Shown here: positions 9,839-17,672 of the stretch, piece after piece
Position numbering within the stretch: position 1 is the stretch's first letter
Layout: each line of letters starts with the position of its first letter
NCBI GenBank assembly: GCA_017409845.1
Contig: JAFQRY010000004.1
Location: 45,845 to 109,844 of the forward strand
Direction: 5' to 3'
DNA from: Clostridia bacterium
Lineage (GTDB): Bacteria > Bacillota > Clostridia > Oscillospirales > Acutalibacteraceae
Length of the DNA: 64,000 nucleotides
Notes under the pieces: generated by a model
Databases searched by the model: none
Seen by the model: the letters and a program-made list of their open reading frames with translations, nothing else
Told to the model about the DNA's origin: nothing
Program-made: the position numbers and the translations under genes

Positions 9839-10664
9839 ATATCTTTTTTGCGGCTGTTCGGTAGAATTGAAAAGCGATGATCCGATAGAAAAAGAAAGGG
9901 AATTCTCTGCATTTCTGTCAGAATATTCAGATGCCGATTATTCAATAAGAATAATCAGGACCGATGAATTGCCGCCAAAAACAGGAGAAGCGGTTTATCT
10001 TTCCGATCGCAGAAAAGTGTATTATGACGGCAGAACAAAGCTGTACACGGCATATTTCAATACAAAGGAATATAAGTATATTGATTATGCCTGCAAAATC
10101 GATAATTCAGAGCTTTACATCAAAAGCACTGACAGATTTGGAGAAATAACGGTTTTTGACAGCCTTAACCTGCCTGCGATACTGATTGAAAAGGGGATAG
10201 GTATTCTTCATTGTTCGTTTATTGAATATAAAGGATATGCAATTCTTTTTTCTGGTGATAAACAGGTCGGAAAATCGACTCAGGCTGCGCTCTGGAATGA
10301 GAATCTCAATACCGAAACAATAAACGGTGACAGAGCCGCATTATCTGTTGAAAACGGTGTTGTTTATGCAAACGGTATTCCGTTTTGCGGAACATCAAAA
10401 ATATGCAAAAATAAAAAACTTCCCGTCAAAGCGATAATCTGCCTTTCAAAGGGTACTGAGAACAAGATTAAAAGATTATCTGCGTCCGATGCTTTTATGT
10501 CGGTTATCGGTAAGTTTACCTATGATATGTGGGATAATAAGGCGTCGGAAACAATAGCCGATCTTGTGCAGACTGTTGCCGAAACCGTGCCCGTATATTC
10601 TTATTCGTGTCTTAAAGACAAGACTGCCGTGGATTTTCTTGAAAAAGAACTGTCTGCGCTGTAA
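9825..10664 (+). CDS. HPr kinase/phosphorylase-like P-loop protein
   Basis: A 279-residue protein with HCSFIEYKGYAILFSGDKQ leading into a Walker A motif, GDKQVGKST (residues 144-152), followed by NGDRAAL and IPFCGTSKI. This order resembles the catalytic half of HPr kinase (HprK) and its paralogues in RiPP gene clusters. It lacks the N-terminal DRTGG-type domain of true HprK; the first ~130 residues are different. HprK-like proteins occur beside PqqD-like and radical SAM genes, and one group phosphorylates the C-terminal serine of lasso-peptide precursors (the PadeK/ThcoK type). The peptide here also ends in serine, so it is a plausible substrate, but that is inference. It overlaps the lipoprotein gene by 14 bases. 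Confidence 0.7.
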   Translation: MQVNKYLFCGCSVELKSDDPIEKEREFSAFLSEYSDADYSIRIIRTDELPPKTGEAVYLSDRRKVYYDGRTKLYTAYFNTKEYKYIDYACKIDNSELYIKSTDRFGEITVFDSLNLPAILIEKGIGILHCSFIEYKGYAILFSGDKQVGKSTQAALWNENLNTETINGDRAALSVENGVVYANGIPFCGTSKICKNKKLPVKAIICLSKGTENKIKRLSASDAFMSVIGKFTYDMWDNKASETIADLVQTVAETVPVYSYSCLKDKTAVDFLEKELSAL

Positions 10665-10679
10665 ATGAGGTGATACAGT

Positions 10680-11825
10680 ATGGAAAACAAACCTGTTACA
10701 ATCAATCCCGTTTCATCAGAGCCGTTGATTTCAGCGTATCTTCATTCCAAGGCGAAAGAAAAAGGAATACCTCTTTCGGGAACCTTTGAGATAACGGGAA
10801 GATGTAATTTCAATTGCAGAATGTGTTATGTCCATAACTCGGACTGTAACAGAATGAAAGCTTCCGAATTACCTGCCGAATGGTGGATAAATCTGGGCAG
10901 AGAAGCGGTTGAAGCGGGAATGATTTTCCTTCTTATCACCGGAGGGGAACCGCTTATCCGCGATGATTTTGCTCAGATTTACACAGAGCTTTGCAAAATG
11001 GGATGTGTGGTTTCTCTGAATTCAAACGGTTATCTTATAAATGATAAAATAAAAGAACTGTTTAAAAAGTACCCGCCCAACAGAATCAACGTTTCAATTT
11101 ACGGTTCGGATGACGATACCTACGAAGGCTTTACGGGCGTAAGAGGCTTTACAAGAGTAATCCGTAATGTTGAAGAACTGCGTGAAATGGGTATTGATGT
11201 GAGATTCAATTGCAGCATCACTCCCGATAACCGCAGTGATATGGAAAACATTTTTAATGTTTGCAAGGAACACGGATTTCATGTTAAAACAACATCCTAT
11301 ATGTTTCCCCAGGTGAGAATCAACGGTGTTCACGGAGAAAATGAAAACCGATTATCACCCGAAGAGGCGGCAGAATGCCGTGTTGCCTGGTCAAAGCTAA
11401 AGTATTCGCCTGAAGATTTTGCTTCAAGAGCAATCGGAATGAAAAAGAAAATCGATGAGGTTCTCGGCAAAAAAGAGACGTATAACCCTGCCGAAGGTGT
11501 ACTGTGCAGGGCGGGAAGATCATGTTTTTGGGTGGACAAAGAGGGAAAAATGGCACCCTGCGGCATGATAAACAAAACATTTGATATCAAGTCAATCGGA
11601 TTTAACGAAGCATGGAATCAGGTGAAGAAATTCACATCCGAAATCCGTTTGCCTAAGGAATGCTCAAACTGTGCTTTCAGGCATTTTTGTAATGTTTGTG
11701 CGGCTGCCTGCTATACCGAAAGCGGAGATTATTCAAAGAAACCCGAATATATCTGCAAGTTCAGTGCGGAAACCGCACGCTTGACTCAACTCGAACTTGA
11801 AAGGCTTGAAAAAGATGGAAATTAA
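10680..11825 (+). CDS. Radical SAM/SPASM peptide-modifying enzyme
   Basis: A 381-residue protein. The radical SAM cluster motif CNFNCRMC (Cys42, 46, 49) is followed by the SAM-binding GGEPL motif and the strand motif NVSIYG. The C-terminal SPASM domain has cysteines at 276, 282, 294, 328, 331, 337, 340, 344 and 359, enough for two auxiliary Fe-S clusters. The family includes PqqE, AlbA and other enzymes that crosslink peptides through Cys thioethers or C-C bonds. The start has a GAGGTGAT site 16 bases after the kinase-like gene. With the four-Cys peptide and PqqD-like gene nearby, it is predicted to modify that peptide. The exact chemistry cannot be told from sequence. Confidence 0.9.
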   Translation: MENKPVTINPVSSEPLISAYLHSKAKEKGIPLSGTFEITGRCNFNCRMCYVHNSDCNRMKASELPAEWWINLGREAVEAGMIFLLITGGEPLIRDDFAQIYTELCKMGCVVSLNSNGYLINDKIKELFKKYPPNRINVSIYGSDDDTYEGFTGVRGFTRVIRNVEELREMGIDVRFNCSITPDNRSDMENIFNVCKEHGFHVKTTSYMFPQVRINGVHGENENRLSPEEAAECRVAWSKLKYSPEDFASRAIGMKKKIDEVLGKKETYNPAEGVLCRAGRSCFWVDKEGKMAPCGMINKTFDIKSIGFNEAWNQVKKFTSEIRLPKECSNCAFRHFCNVCAAACYTESGDYSKKPEYICKFSAETARLTQLELERLEKDGN

Positions 11826-12075
11826 AAAAAATGTGATTATGAGAACCGTTGCAGGTGAGCATATGCTTGTACCTGTCGGCGATACGGTTTTTCAGTATAA
11901 CGGAATATTTATGCTGACAGACAGCGGCAAGCTCTTATGGGATAAAATCCGTGATGGTGCTGAAAGCGAAGGGCTTGTAAAAGCTTTAATCGAAGAATAT
12001 GATATTGATGAGGCAACAGCCTCCAAAGATGTTGCGGATTTTCTTGAAAAACTGCAGTCATATGAAATTATCTGA
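11815..12075 (+). CDS. PqqD-like peptide chaperone (RiPP recognition element)
   Basis: An 86-residue protein with the PqqD fold pattern: an N-terminal beta region (VIMRTVAGEHMLVPVG), VFQYNGIFMLTDSGKLLWD, then helices with IEEYDIDEATASKDVADFLE. PqqD-like proteins bind the leader of the precursor and present it to the radical SAM enzyme. An upstream in-frame TTG at 11797 is possible, but ATG 11815 gives the canonical length. The gene overlaps the radical SAM gene by 11 bases, so the two are probably translationally coupled and work as a pair. Confidence 0.85.
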   Translation: MEIKKNVIMRTVAGEHMLVPVGDTVFQYNGIFMLTDSGKLLWDKIRDGAESEGLVKALIEEYDIDEATASKDVADFLEKLQSYEII

Positions 12076-12095
12076 TTGAGAAACGGGATGATATT

Positions 12096-13820
12096 ATGAA
12101 GAAGCCAACTGAATATGTTCAGCTTTTCCGTTCACTCGGAAATGAGTGGAAATGGCTTCTGCGATATGCTTCACGGTACCGTTTGCAGATAGCTCTGTAT
12201 GTTGTTATCGGAATTGTGAGCACTGCGATGGGTCTTGGATCAAGTGTAGCAACTAAATATCTGATAGACTCCGTTGTTTCGCACAATGATGATACTATTC
12301 TCAGAAATGCACTTCTTGCAGTCGGTCTGAGCCTTTCTCAGATTATTGTGGGTGCGGTGATATCGAGAATAGTTGCGGTGGTCGGAACAAAAATCAGCAG
12401 TGAAATCCGAAGCAGTATCTATGAGCATATAACCTACTCAAAATGGGAGAATATCAGAAAATTTCATTCGGGCGATTTGCTTAACAGAATTGAAGGTGAT
12501 GTTGCTTCGGTTTCAAACAGCATTATCACCTATATCCCGGGAATTTTCACAAAAGGTGCGCAGTTTGTCGGCTGCCTTGCGGTTGTGCTTTATTACGACC
12601 CCACAATGGCGATATTTGCTTTTCTCAGCGCTCCGTTTCTTGTTATTTCATCAAAGATAACAATGAAAATGATTCGCAAATACAACAAAGAGAGCCGCGA
12701 AATGAACGGCAGAATTCTTTCGTTTTATTCCGAATCAATACAGAATTTACAGACAATCAAGGCGTTCGACATAACAAAAAGATATGTTGATCAGATGAAA
12801 ACGAATCTTCAGCTTCACAGAAAAATCAAGCTTGATCACGACCGTTTTACCATCGCAATGAGTCTCTGTATGTCGGTTATAGGGCTTGTGGTGGCTTACT
12901 CCTGCTACGGCTGGGGTGTCTACCGCCTCTGGCAGGGTGCGATTTCATACGGAACAATGACCTTGTTCCTGCAGATTTCGGGTCAGCTTACGGGCTCGTT
13001 TTCAAGCCTTGTTTCGCTTGTTCCGGGTGCAATTTCAATCGCCACCGCCGCAGGAAGAATAATGGAAATAACCGATCTTCCGCTTGAAGAGCACAGGGAC
13101 AGCAAAAAGGCTGAAAAAATGGAAAAATCCGCAAACGAAAACGGCGTGACAATCGTTTGCGATAATCTGAAATATACATATCCCGACGGAGACGAACCCG
13201 TAGTCGGCAATGCGACCTTCAGGGCGGAGCCCGGTGAAACAATAGCATTTGTCGGTCCCTCGGGCGAAGGCAAAACAACGCTTCTCAGGCTCATTCTCGG
13301 GCTTGTTGAGCCCGATTCGGGCACACTGAGCGTCGAAACAAAAGACGGAATGAAGCTCGGCATTTCCGAAAGCACCAGAAGATTCTGTTCCTATGTGCCC
13401 CAGGGAAATGCAGTCTTTTCGGGCACTGTTGCGGATAATCTCCGAATTGTCCGACCCGAAGCTGCAGATGATGAAATAATTGCCGCTCTCAGGGTTGCGG
13501 ATGCATGGAGCTTCGTTGAGGAGCTGCCTCTCGGAATTAATACCGTGATAAGCGAAAAGGGTGTTAATTTCTCAGAGGGTCAGGTGCAGAGAATCTCAAT
13601 CGCAAGAGCGATTCTCCGCGATGCTCCCATCATTGTTATGGACGAGGCAACAAGTGCGCTCGATGCCGAAACAGAGGCAAGGGTTGTTGCAAACATGATG
13701 AATGCTTACCCAAACAGAACAAGAATCATCACAACCCACCGCCCCGCAATGCTCAGATACTGCACAAGGGTTTATTCAATTGAGAAAAACGGAAGATTGG
13801 TTGAAATATCAGAAGAATAA
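12096..13820 (+). CDS. ABC exporter, fused membrane and ATPase domains
   Basis: A 574-residue half-transporter. Six membrane segments occupy about residues 25-310. The nucleotide-binding domain has Walker A GPSGEGKTT (387-395), signature FSEGQVQR, Walker B IIVMDEATSALD with Asp516-Glu517, and the H-loop TTHRP. It forms a homodimer in the cytoplasmic membrane. There is no N-terminal C39 peptidase domain, so it would export the peptide without cutting the leader itself. Position between the PqqD-like and glycosyltransferase genes, with short gaps, suggests export of the modified peptide. Confidence 0.9.
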   Translation: MKKPTEYVQLFRSLGNEWKWLLRYASRYRLQIALYVVIGIVSTAMGLGSSVATKYLIDSVVSHNDDTILRNALLAVGLSLSQIIVGAVISRIVAVVGTKISSEIRSSIYEHITYSKWENIRKFHSGDLLNRIEGDVASVSNSIITYIPGIFTKGAQFVGCLAVVLYYDPTMAIFAFLSAPFLVISSKITMKMIRKYNKESREMNGRILSFYSESIQNLQTIKAFDITKRYVDQMKTNLQLHRKIKLDHDRFTIAMSLCMSVIGLVVAYSCYGWGVYRLWQGAISYGTMTLFLQISGQLTGSFSSLVSLVPGAISIATAAGRIMEITDLPLEEHRDSKKAEKMEKSANENGVTIVCDNLKYTYPDGDEPVVGNATFRAEPGETIAFVGPSGEGKTTLLRLILGLVEPDSGTLSVETKDGMKLGISESTRRFCSYVPQGNAVFSGTVADNLRIVRPEAADDEIIAALRVADAWSFVEELPLGINTVISEKGVNFSEGQVQRISIARAILRDAPIIVMDEATSALDAETEARVVANMMNAYPNRTRIITTHRPAMLRYCTRVYSIEKNGRLVEISEE

Positions 13821-13829
13821 GGTGATAAG

Positions 13830-14753
13830 ATGGTCAGGGGATTTGTAACATTAGCTACGGGGAATATCATATATTATAGAATGGCTGCTAATTTGCTTGC
13901 CTCTTTTAAAATTCACAATCCGGGTGTTCCGTTTGCGATAATTTGTGACAGAACAAACGAATATACTGATATGTTCGATGATGTTGTTTTGCTTGAAAAA
14001 GCAAATGGAAACTATATTGACAAATTATCGCTGCTTATTAAATCACCATATGATGAGTCTATATTTATTGAGCCGGATTGTCTCATTTACAGAAATCTGG
14101 ATTTTTTTTGGGATTTATTATCACATGAATCGGATTGTTCAAGTTTTGGTTGGAATGATGGTGGCTTGAAACGTTGGTTCGGTACTGAGGAAGTGAGGGC
14201 TCGTTTATTTGAACTTATCTCTGAACTTGATGAGAATATGGTGGTTCCTCTTTTTAATCCGGGATATATTTTTATAAGAAAAGGTTCGAAGTGCAAGAAA
14301 ATGTATGAGGATTGCCTTGATGTTGCAGAAAAAATAAGTAAAGACTCCCTTCTGAGTCAATATTCACCGTTATCGGCCGGAGGTAAACTTCGTGACGATC
14401 CAATATTCAGTATTGCTATGGGAATGAACGGGTTTATTTGTCATTCAGAGCCCAAAAAATCTAAATGCATAGCTCTTCCTTCCAAGTACACGATTAATAA
14501 AATCGATATAATTGAAGGCGGTTTGGATGTAACAGATAAGAATGGTCGAAAATTTGACGATTGTGCACTTCTACATTTTTCTACGAGAAAAGCATTGGAA
14601 GAAGGTTTGTATCTTTGGCAGACCATTCTTTTGTTTTTACATAAAAAAAACTGTAAATTATATAAAATTTTAAACAACAAGGTTTTTTGTACAGTGTGTG
14701 AACTGTTTAGAAAAGCTAAAAAGACAATAAAGCTTTTATTGAATAAAAACTGA
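13830..14753 (+). CDS. GT-A-like glycosyltransferase
   Basis: A 307-residue protein beginning MVRGFVTLATGNIIYYRMA, with a region IFIEPDCLIYRNLDFFWDLL that matches the metal/nucleotide-sugar site region of GT-A enzymes such as GT8-type proteins (EPD in the DxD position), and later LFNPGYIFIRKGS. It starts 9 bases after the ABC gene with a GGTGAT site, so it is likely co-transcribed. Base composition is visibly more AT-rich than the preceding genes, suggesting separate acquisition. It may glycosylate the peptide or a surface glycan; the sequence does not decide. Confidence 0.6.
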   Translation: MVRGFVTLATGNIIYYRMAANLLASFKIHNPGVPFAIICDRTNEYTDMFDDVVLLEKANGNYIDKLSLLIKSPYDESIFIEPDCLIYRNLDFFWDLLSHESDCSSFGWNDGGLKRWFGTEEVRARLFELISELDENMVVPLFNPGYIFIRKGSKCKKMYEDCLDVAEKISKDSLLSQYSPLSAGGKLRDDPIFSIAMGMNGFICHSEPKKSKCIALPSKYTINKIDIIEGGLDVTDKNGRKFDDCALLHFSTRKALEEGLYLWQTILLFLHKKNCKLYKILNNKVFCTVCELFRKAKKTIKLLLNKN

Positions 14754-14861
14754 TTATTCTATATTGTGAGTTTTTGAGTGAAGAAAATTAGTATTAATAA
14801 TGAAAACAATCTCCAATTAGAAGTGAATCCCAAAGATTAGACAAAATAATAGATTGTTAGT

Positions 14862-14899
14862 GAATGAGTTCAGTATTGTACCGGACTCATTCTTTTTTA
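14862..14899 (+). terminator. Rho-independent terminator after peptide cassette
   Basis: GAATGAGTTC and GGACTCATTC form a 10-bp stem (one G-U pair) around an 11-base loop, followed by TTTTTT. It lies about 110 bases after the glycosyltransferase and marks the end of the operon. Confidence 0.85.
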
Positions 14900-15182
14900 T
14901 TTCATAGATATTCTGTCGTTGTTGTAGTAAAAATTATATTTATTTAGTCCATCAATGAATGAATTAACACTATCAGATTTTTCTATAGAACAATTCTACT
15001 TTAAGTCTGCAAAAAAAGTTTTCGATAACTCCGTTATCCATATAATTACTTTTTTGGGCATACTTTGCTCTATGTTATCAGTTTCGCTGGCTGTTTTTTG
15101 TTTGTGCAGTTTGGTTTCAAAAAAATTTTTGCACTCTTTTTTCGCTTACATCTGTCATAACCCAATTAAAGGTGGTGATAAG
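14900..15182. other. AT-rich stretch with first copy of 12-bp motif
   Basis: No convincing gene. An in-frame upstream extension of the next gene starts at 14955, but it has no ribosome site and the real start is at 15183. The stretch holds AAAAATTTTTGCA at 15121-15133 and ATCTGTCATAAC at 15150-15161; both sequences recur (the first with one extra T) at 17245-17276. Confidence 0.5.
15150..15161 (+). repeat. ATCTGTCATAAC motif, copy 1
   Basis: First of four exact copies of ATCTGTCATAAC. It lies 21 bases upstream of the 85-residue protein gene. Like copy 4, it is preceded by an A5-T5/6-GCA sequence. Confidence 0.85.
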
Positions 15183-15440
15183 ATGAGTATCAGAATCAAA
15201 ATCGAGCCGGTTAAATCGAAAAAGTTATTCAATGATTTTGTCAAAGGGCATAAATTTGAGTTCGCGGGAATGTCTGTCAGCGATAGTAAAAAATCACATA
15301 CCCAGCATTTGATGTGTATTTGCGACGAACCGTTAACAGAAACTGTAAAGACTGCATTGGCGAGCGTTGATGTGGATTACATTTTATATTTGGGCAAAGC
15401 GTACGGAAAATTCTGTGTTGCGGTTGAGATAAAGTATTGA
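15183..15440 (+). CDS. Small hypothetical protein in mobile island
   Basis: An 85-residue protein starting MSIRIKIEPVKSKKLFNDFV. ATG 15183 is chosen because AAAGGTGGTGA (15168-15178) precedes it at good spacing, while the longer frame from 14955 has none. It is rich in short beta-like and charged segments and has no motif I recognise. It is flanked by copies of ATCTGTCATAAC (15150 and 15467) and lies upstream of a tyrosine recombinase, so it probably belongs to the mobile element. Confidence 0.6.
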   Translation: MSIRIKIEPVKSKKLFNDFVKGHKFEFAGMSVSDSKKSHTQHLMCICDEPLTETVKTALASVDVDYILYLGKAYGKFCVAVEIKY

Positions 15441-15466
15441 TAAAAATGCGAGTGTTTTGTCAACGG

Positions 15467-15478
15467 ATCTGTCATAAC
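15467..15478 (+). repeat. ATCTGTCATAAC motif, copy 2
   Basis: Second exact copy of the 12-base motif. It follows the 85-residue protein gene and opens the hairpin-rich non-coding stretch. Confidence 0.85.
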
Positions 15479-15479
15479 C

Positions 15480-15760
15480 ATATCAAATACAGACGTTGGG
15501 AGAGTGACAGCCGAACAAAACAAAAAATGCTGGTCAGGAGAGCCATCGTGAAGGAGCGTGAAATATTTACGCAAAAATGGTTATATCCGATTACTCATCG
15601 GGTAAATCGGGAATATAACCAGATTTTGCGGCGGCGAAACGGATTGCTCAGGCAATCGGGCATCATCGTGATCGGGAGTGTCGAACCGATCAGATCCGTC
15701 GCTCGGGGGTGTGATATCACGCCGAAAAACAGAGCCAAGACAATTTACCAGAATAATAAA
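15480..15760 (+). ncRNA. Hairpin-dense non-coding region in mobile island
   Basis: At least five inverted repeats occur within about 170 bases: 15556-15572; 15579-15620 (GGTTATAT-CCGATT pairing with AATCGG-ATATAACC across a 2-base bulge); 15642-15657 (GATTGC-TCAG-GCAATC); 15670-15691 (GATCGG...CCGATC); and 15708-15723 (a near palindrome around GTGATATCAC). The frames crossing it lack ribosome sites and family likeness. It could be a structured RNA, a folded single-strand recombination or replication site, or a cluster of protein-binding sites. No known RNA class is recognised. Confidence 0.4.
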
Positions 15761-15773
15761 AAGGAATGATTTT

Positions 15774-16172
15774 ATGTGTGAAAAATTTTATGTATGCAGA
15801 GAAAATGAATTGAAAGAATCTCTGAGAAGTAAAAAGCTTAGGAAAACACCGAAAATTTACATGGTGGGATATACACAGTTCTCAAATTGGATTTATGAGG
15901 ATTACAGTCCCGACTGTGATTATCATCACGAGAGTCTGTATTTTGTTGATTATTCAAATGATGGAGAAGACGTGGTGTGGGACAAGTTTTTTAACTATAC
16001 GGCATTGAAAATTTTCAATGAAGGAAAATATGAAAAAATAACGATAGACAGAGAAGAATACAGCATTGATGTTATTTGCGATGAGTATTCATGTTACAGT
16101 TTATCTGCGTTCTGGCACAGCGCAGAAATGAGCGGAGAGGAGATTGAATGGCTAAAAGACAAAGACGGCTAA
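15774..16172 (+). CDS. Hypothetical protein beside tyrosine recombinase
   Basis: A 132-residue protein starting MCEKFYVCRENELKESLRSK, acidic and rich in Tyr/Asp, with no recognised domain. ATG 15774 is preceded by AAGGAA at 7-base spacing; the longer open frame from 15678 crosses the hairpin region and is not used. Its 3' end overlaps the recombinase gene by 25 bases, indicating co-expression. It may be an accessory protein of the element. Confidence 0.65.
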   Translation: MCEKFYVCRENELKESLRSKKLRKTPKIYMVGYTQFSNWIYEDYSPDCDYHHESLYFVDYSNDGEDVVWDKFFNYTALKIFNEGKYEKITIDREEYSIDVICDEYSCYSLSAFWHSAEMSGEEIEWLKDKDG

Positions 16173-17119
16173 GTATAACTCAACAGATAATGAAAAATGT
16201 TGATGAGCGGTTAAAAGCGAAGAATTACGCGAACCATAAAACCTATCGTCAGTTTCTTAGGCACAGTTACCGATATGTGAAATTTTGCAGGGAGAATTTT
16301 GACTGCCGCGATTATAAGTCTTGCTGTAATTTAGAATATGTGCAGGCTTACTGTGACAGTATGATTGACTTATACACGGCCAGCACAATCCATACCTATC
16401 TTGCGGCTGTGGCTGTATCGTTTGACGGCGTAAAACTCAAAATTATCAACAAACCTGTGCGGCATACCGCTGAATACATCCGAGGAAGGAAAGAACCTTT
16501 TGCTCCTCAGAAATCATCCGATTTATCGCACGAAGCGTGGAAAAGTATCGTAGATTTCAATTTAAAAGTCGGGATCAGAAAACGCGAACTTCAAAACTTA
16601 AAAGGTTGTAACTTCAAAAAAGACGAGAGCGGATATTGGTGTGTTGAGGTTCTTCGAGGCAAGGGAGGAAAGTACACTTTAAATCGCTTGAACAGCGAAG
16701 AAGATGTTGAATTTATCAGACAATATTTTGAACGGGTGGAACCAGATGAACCCGTGTTTCCACCCGAAATGTTCAACAACCATCTGAATCTGCATAAACT
16801 CAGAGCTGAATCGGCGAAAGAATATTATAAGATTCAAGTTGAGAAAATTCTTGAAAATCCCGAATACGCAAAACAGTTGGAGAGGGAAATTCTGTCACGA
16901 TGGAATAAATACTATATCAACCCCAAAACGGGCAAACCGCGTTATTTTGACAAAAAAGAAATATGTGGCTGGTGGGTATTGCGTGGAAAAAATCGCGAAA
17001 AAGCGCGTCAATTGGGTAACGACGGAAAATACCTGAAAATGGCGGTGCTCGCGACAAGCATTTTTAAATTATCACATTGGAGAAATGATACAACAATTTT
17101 CTCATACCTAAACACATAA
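16148..17119 (+). CDS. Tyrosine recombinase/integrase with internal insertion
   Basis: A 323-residue integrase-type protein. The N-terminal SAM-like DNA-binding part (about 10-100) is followed by a catalytic domain: GIRKREL with Arg144 or nearby, RGKGGKY with the beta-hairpin Lys, NLHKLR giving His216 and Arg219, and a C-terminal LSHWRNDTTIFSYL with His310 and probable nucleophile Tyr320. About 90 residues separate HxxR from His310, whereas the family normally has about 25, so there is a charged insertion of roughly 65 residues. The start has GGAGAGGAG upstream. It overlaps the previous gene and lies between copies of a 12-bp motif that may be its binding site. Confidence 0.8.
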   Translation: MAKRQRRLSITQQIMKNVDERLKAKNYANHKTYRQFLRHSYRYVKFCRENFDCRDYKSCCNLEYVQAYCDSMIDLYTASTIHTYLAAVAVSFDGVKLKIINKPVRHTAEYIRGRKEPFAPQKSSDLSHEAWKSIVDFNLKVGIRKRELQNLKGCNFKKDESGYWCVEVLRGKGGKYTLNRLNSEEDVEFIRQYFERVEPDEPVFPPEMFNNHLNLHKLRAESAKEYYKIQVEKILENPEYAKQLEREILSRWNKYYINPKTGKPRYFDKKEICGWWVLRGKNREKARQLGNDGKYLKMAVLATSIFKLSHWRNDTTIFSYLNT

Positions 17120-17147
17120 GTCTGTTTTCTGAATTGTTTTTTCGGCA

Positions 17148-17159
17148 ATCTGTCATAAC
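17148..17159 (+). repeat. ATCTGTCATAAC motif, copy 3
   Basis: Third exact copy, 28 bases after the recombinase stop. It is preceded by TTTTTTCGG and followed by AAAAGGTGA, similar to the flanks of copy 1. Confidence 0.85.
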
Positions 17160-17244
17160 TGTAAAAGGTGAGTCATTCGGAGAAAAAATAAATTTTTTTA
17201 AAAAAATCTTCGGAAAATGACAGAATCTGTAAAAAACCATAGCG

Positions 17245-17276
17245 AAAAATTTTTTGCATTTTGAATCTGTCATAAC
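17245..17276 (+). repeat. ATCTGTCATAAC motif, copy 4, with shared upstream flank
   Basis: Fourth copy (17265-17276), with AAAAATTTTTTGCA at 17245. The pair of elements matches 15121-15161, so this is an imperfect direct repeat of about 30-40 bp bracketing about 2.1 kb that includes the tyrosine recombinase. Confidence 0.7.
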
Positions 17277-17308
17277 TTAGGCAAAAACTAACCGAAAGGA
17301 GCAGATTT

Positions 17309-17650
17309 GTGCCGAACAGTTACAATTCAGAAAATGTTTTCGGAATAGAAAACGAAAAAAATTCCAAAAATTATTCCGTAAGGAGTGATTCAGGATTGAA
17401 CGATTACGAGATGCTCAGAAATGCCGATATCTCCGTCTGTAATGCCGACGAACTCGTCGACCTGAGAAATATCAAGACAAACCGAAAAACGGCTTTAAAA
17501 CGCCGTACGGATGATTTTATAGCTCAGGTCGGCAATCCGTATCTTTTCAAAGTCGATGATGTTGTTGTTAAGGTTGAATTCAGCGGCGGAAAAGATTTTT
17601 CGGAAGTTCTCGCGGATGCAATTATTGCAGAGACTTTTCTTGCAGGATAA
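17309..17650 (+). CDS. Small recombinase-associated protein
   Basis: A 113-residue protein with a GTG start supported by AAGGAG at 17296-17301. The C-terminal half (NADISVCNADELVDLRNI, then RTDDFIAQVGNPYLFKVDD, then VVVKVEFS) resembles small proteins of unknown function that I recall next to serine recombinases in Clostridia mobile elements; the N-terminal ~35 residues are low complexity. It lies 85 bases upstream of the serine recombinase. A helper or regulatory role in the element is only inferred. Confidence 0.6.
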   Translation: MPNSYNSENVFGIENEKNSKNYSVRSDSGLNDYEMLRNADISVCNADELVDLRNIKTNRKTALKRRTDDFIAQVGNPYLFKVDDVVVKVEFSGGKDFSEVLADAIIAETFLAG

Positions 17651-17672
17651 ATTTACAGATTGTAATTCGGGC

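Noticed and set aside
14955-15182. Longer N-terminus with a hydrophobic segment for the 85-residue gene
   Set aside because: No ribosome site upstream, while 15183 has a strong one; the 12-bp motif lies inside the extension.
15437-15769. 110-residue frame through the hairpin-rich region
   Set aside because: TTG start without a ribosome site, highly basic composition, and overlap with strong inverted repeats; better explained as non-coding.
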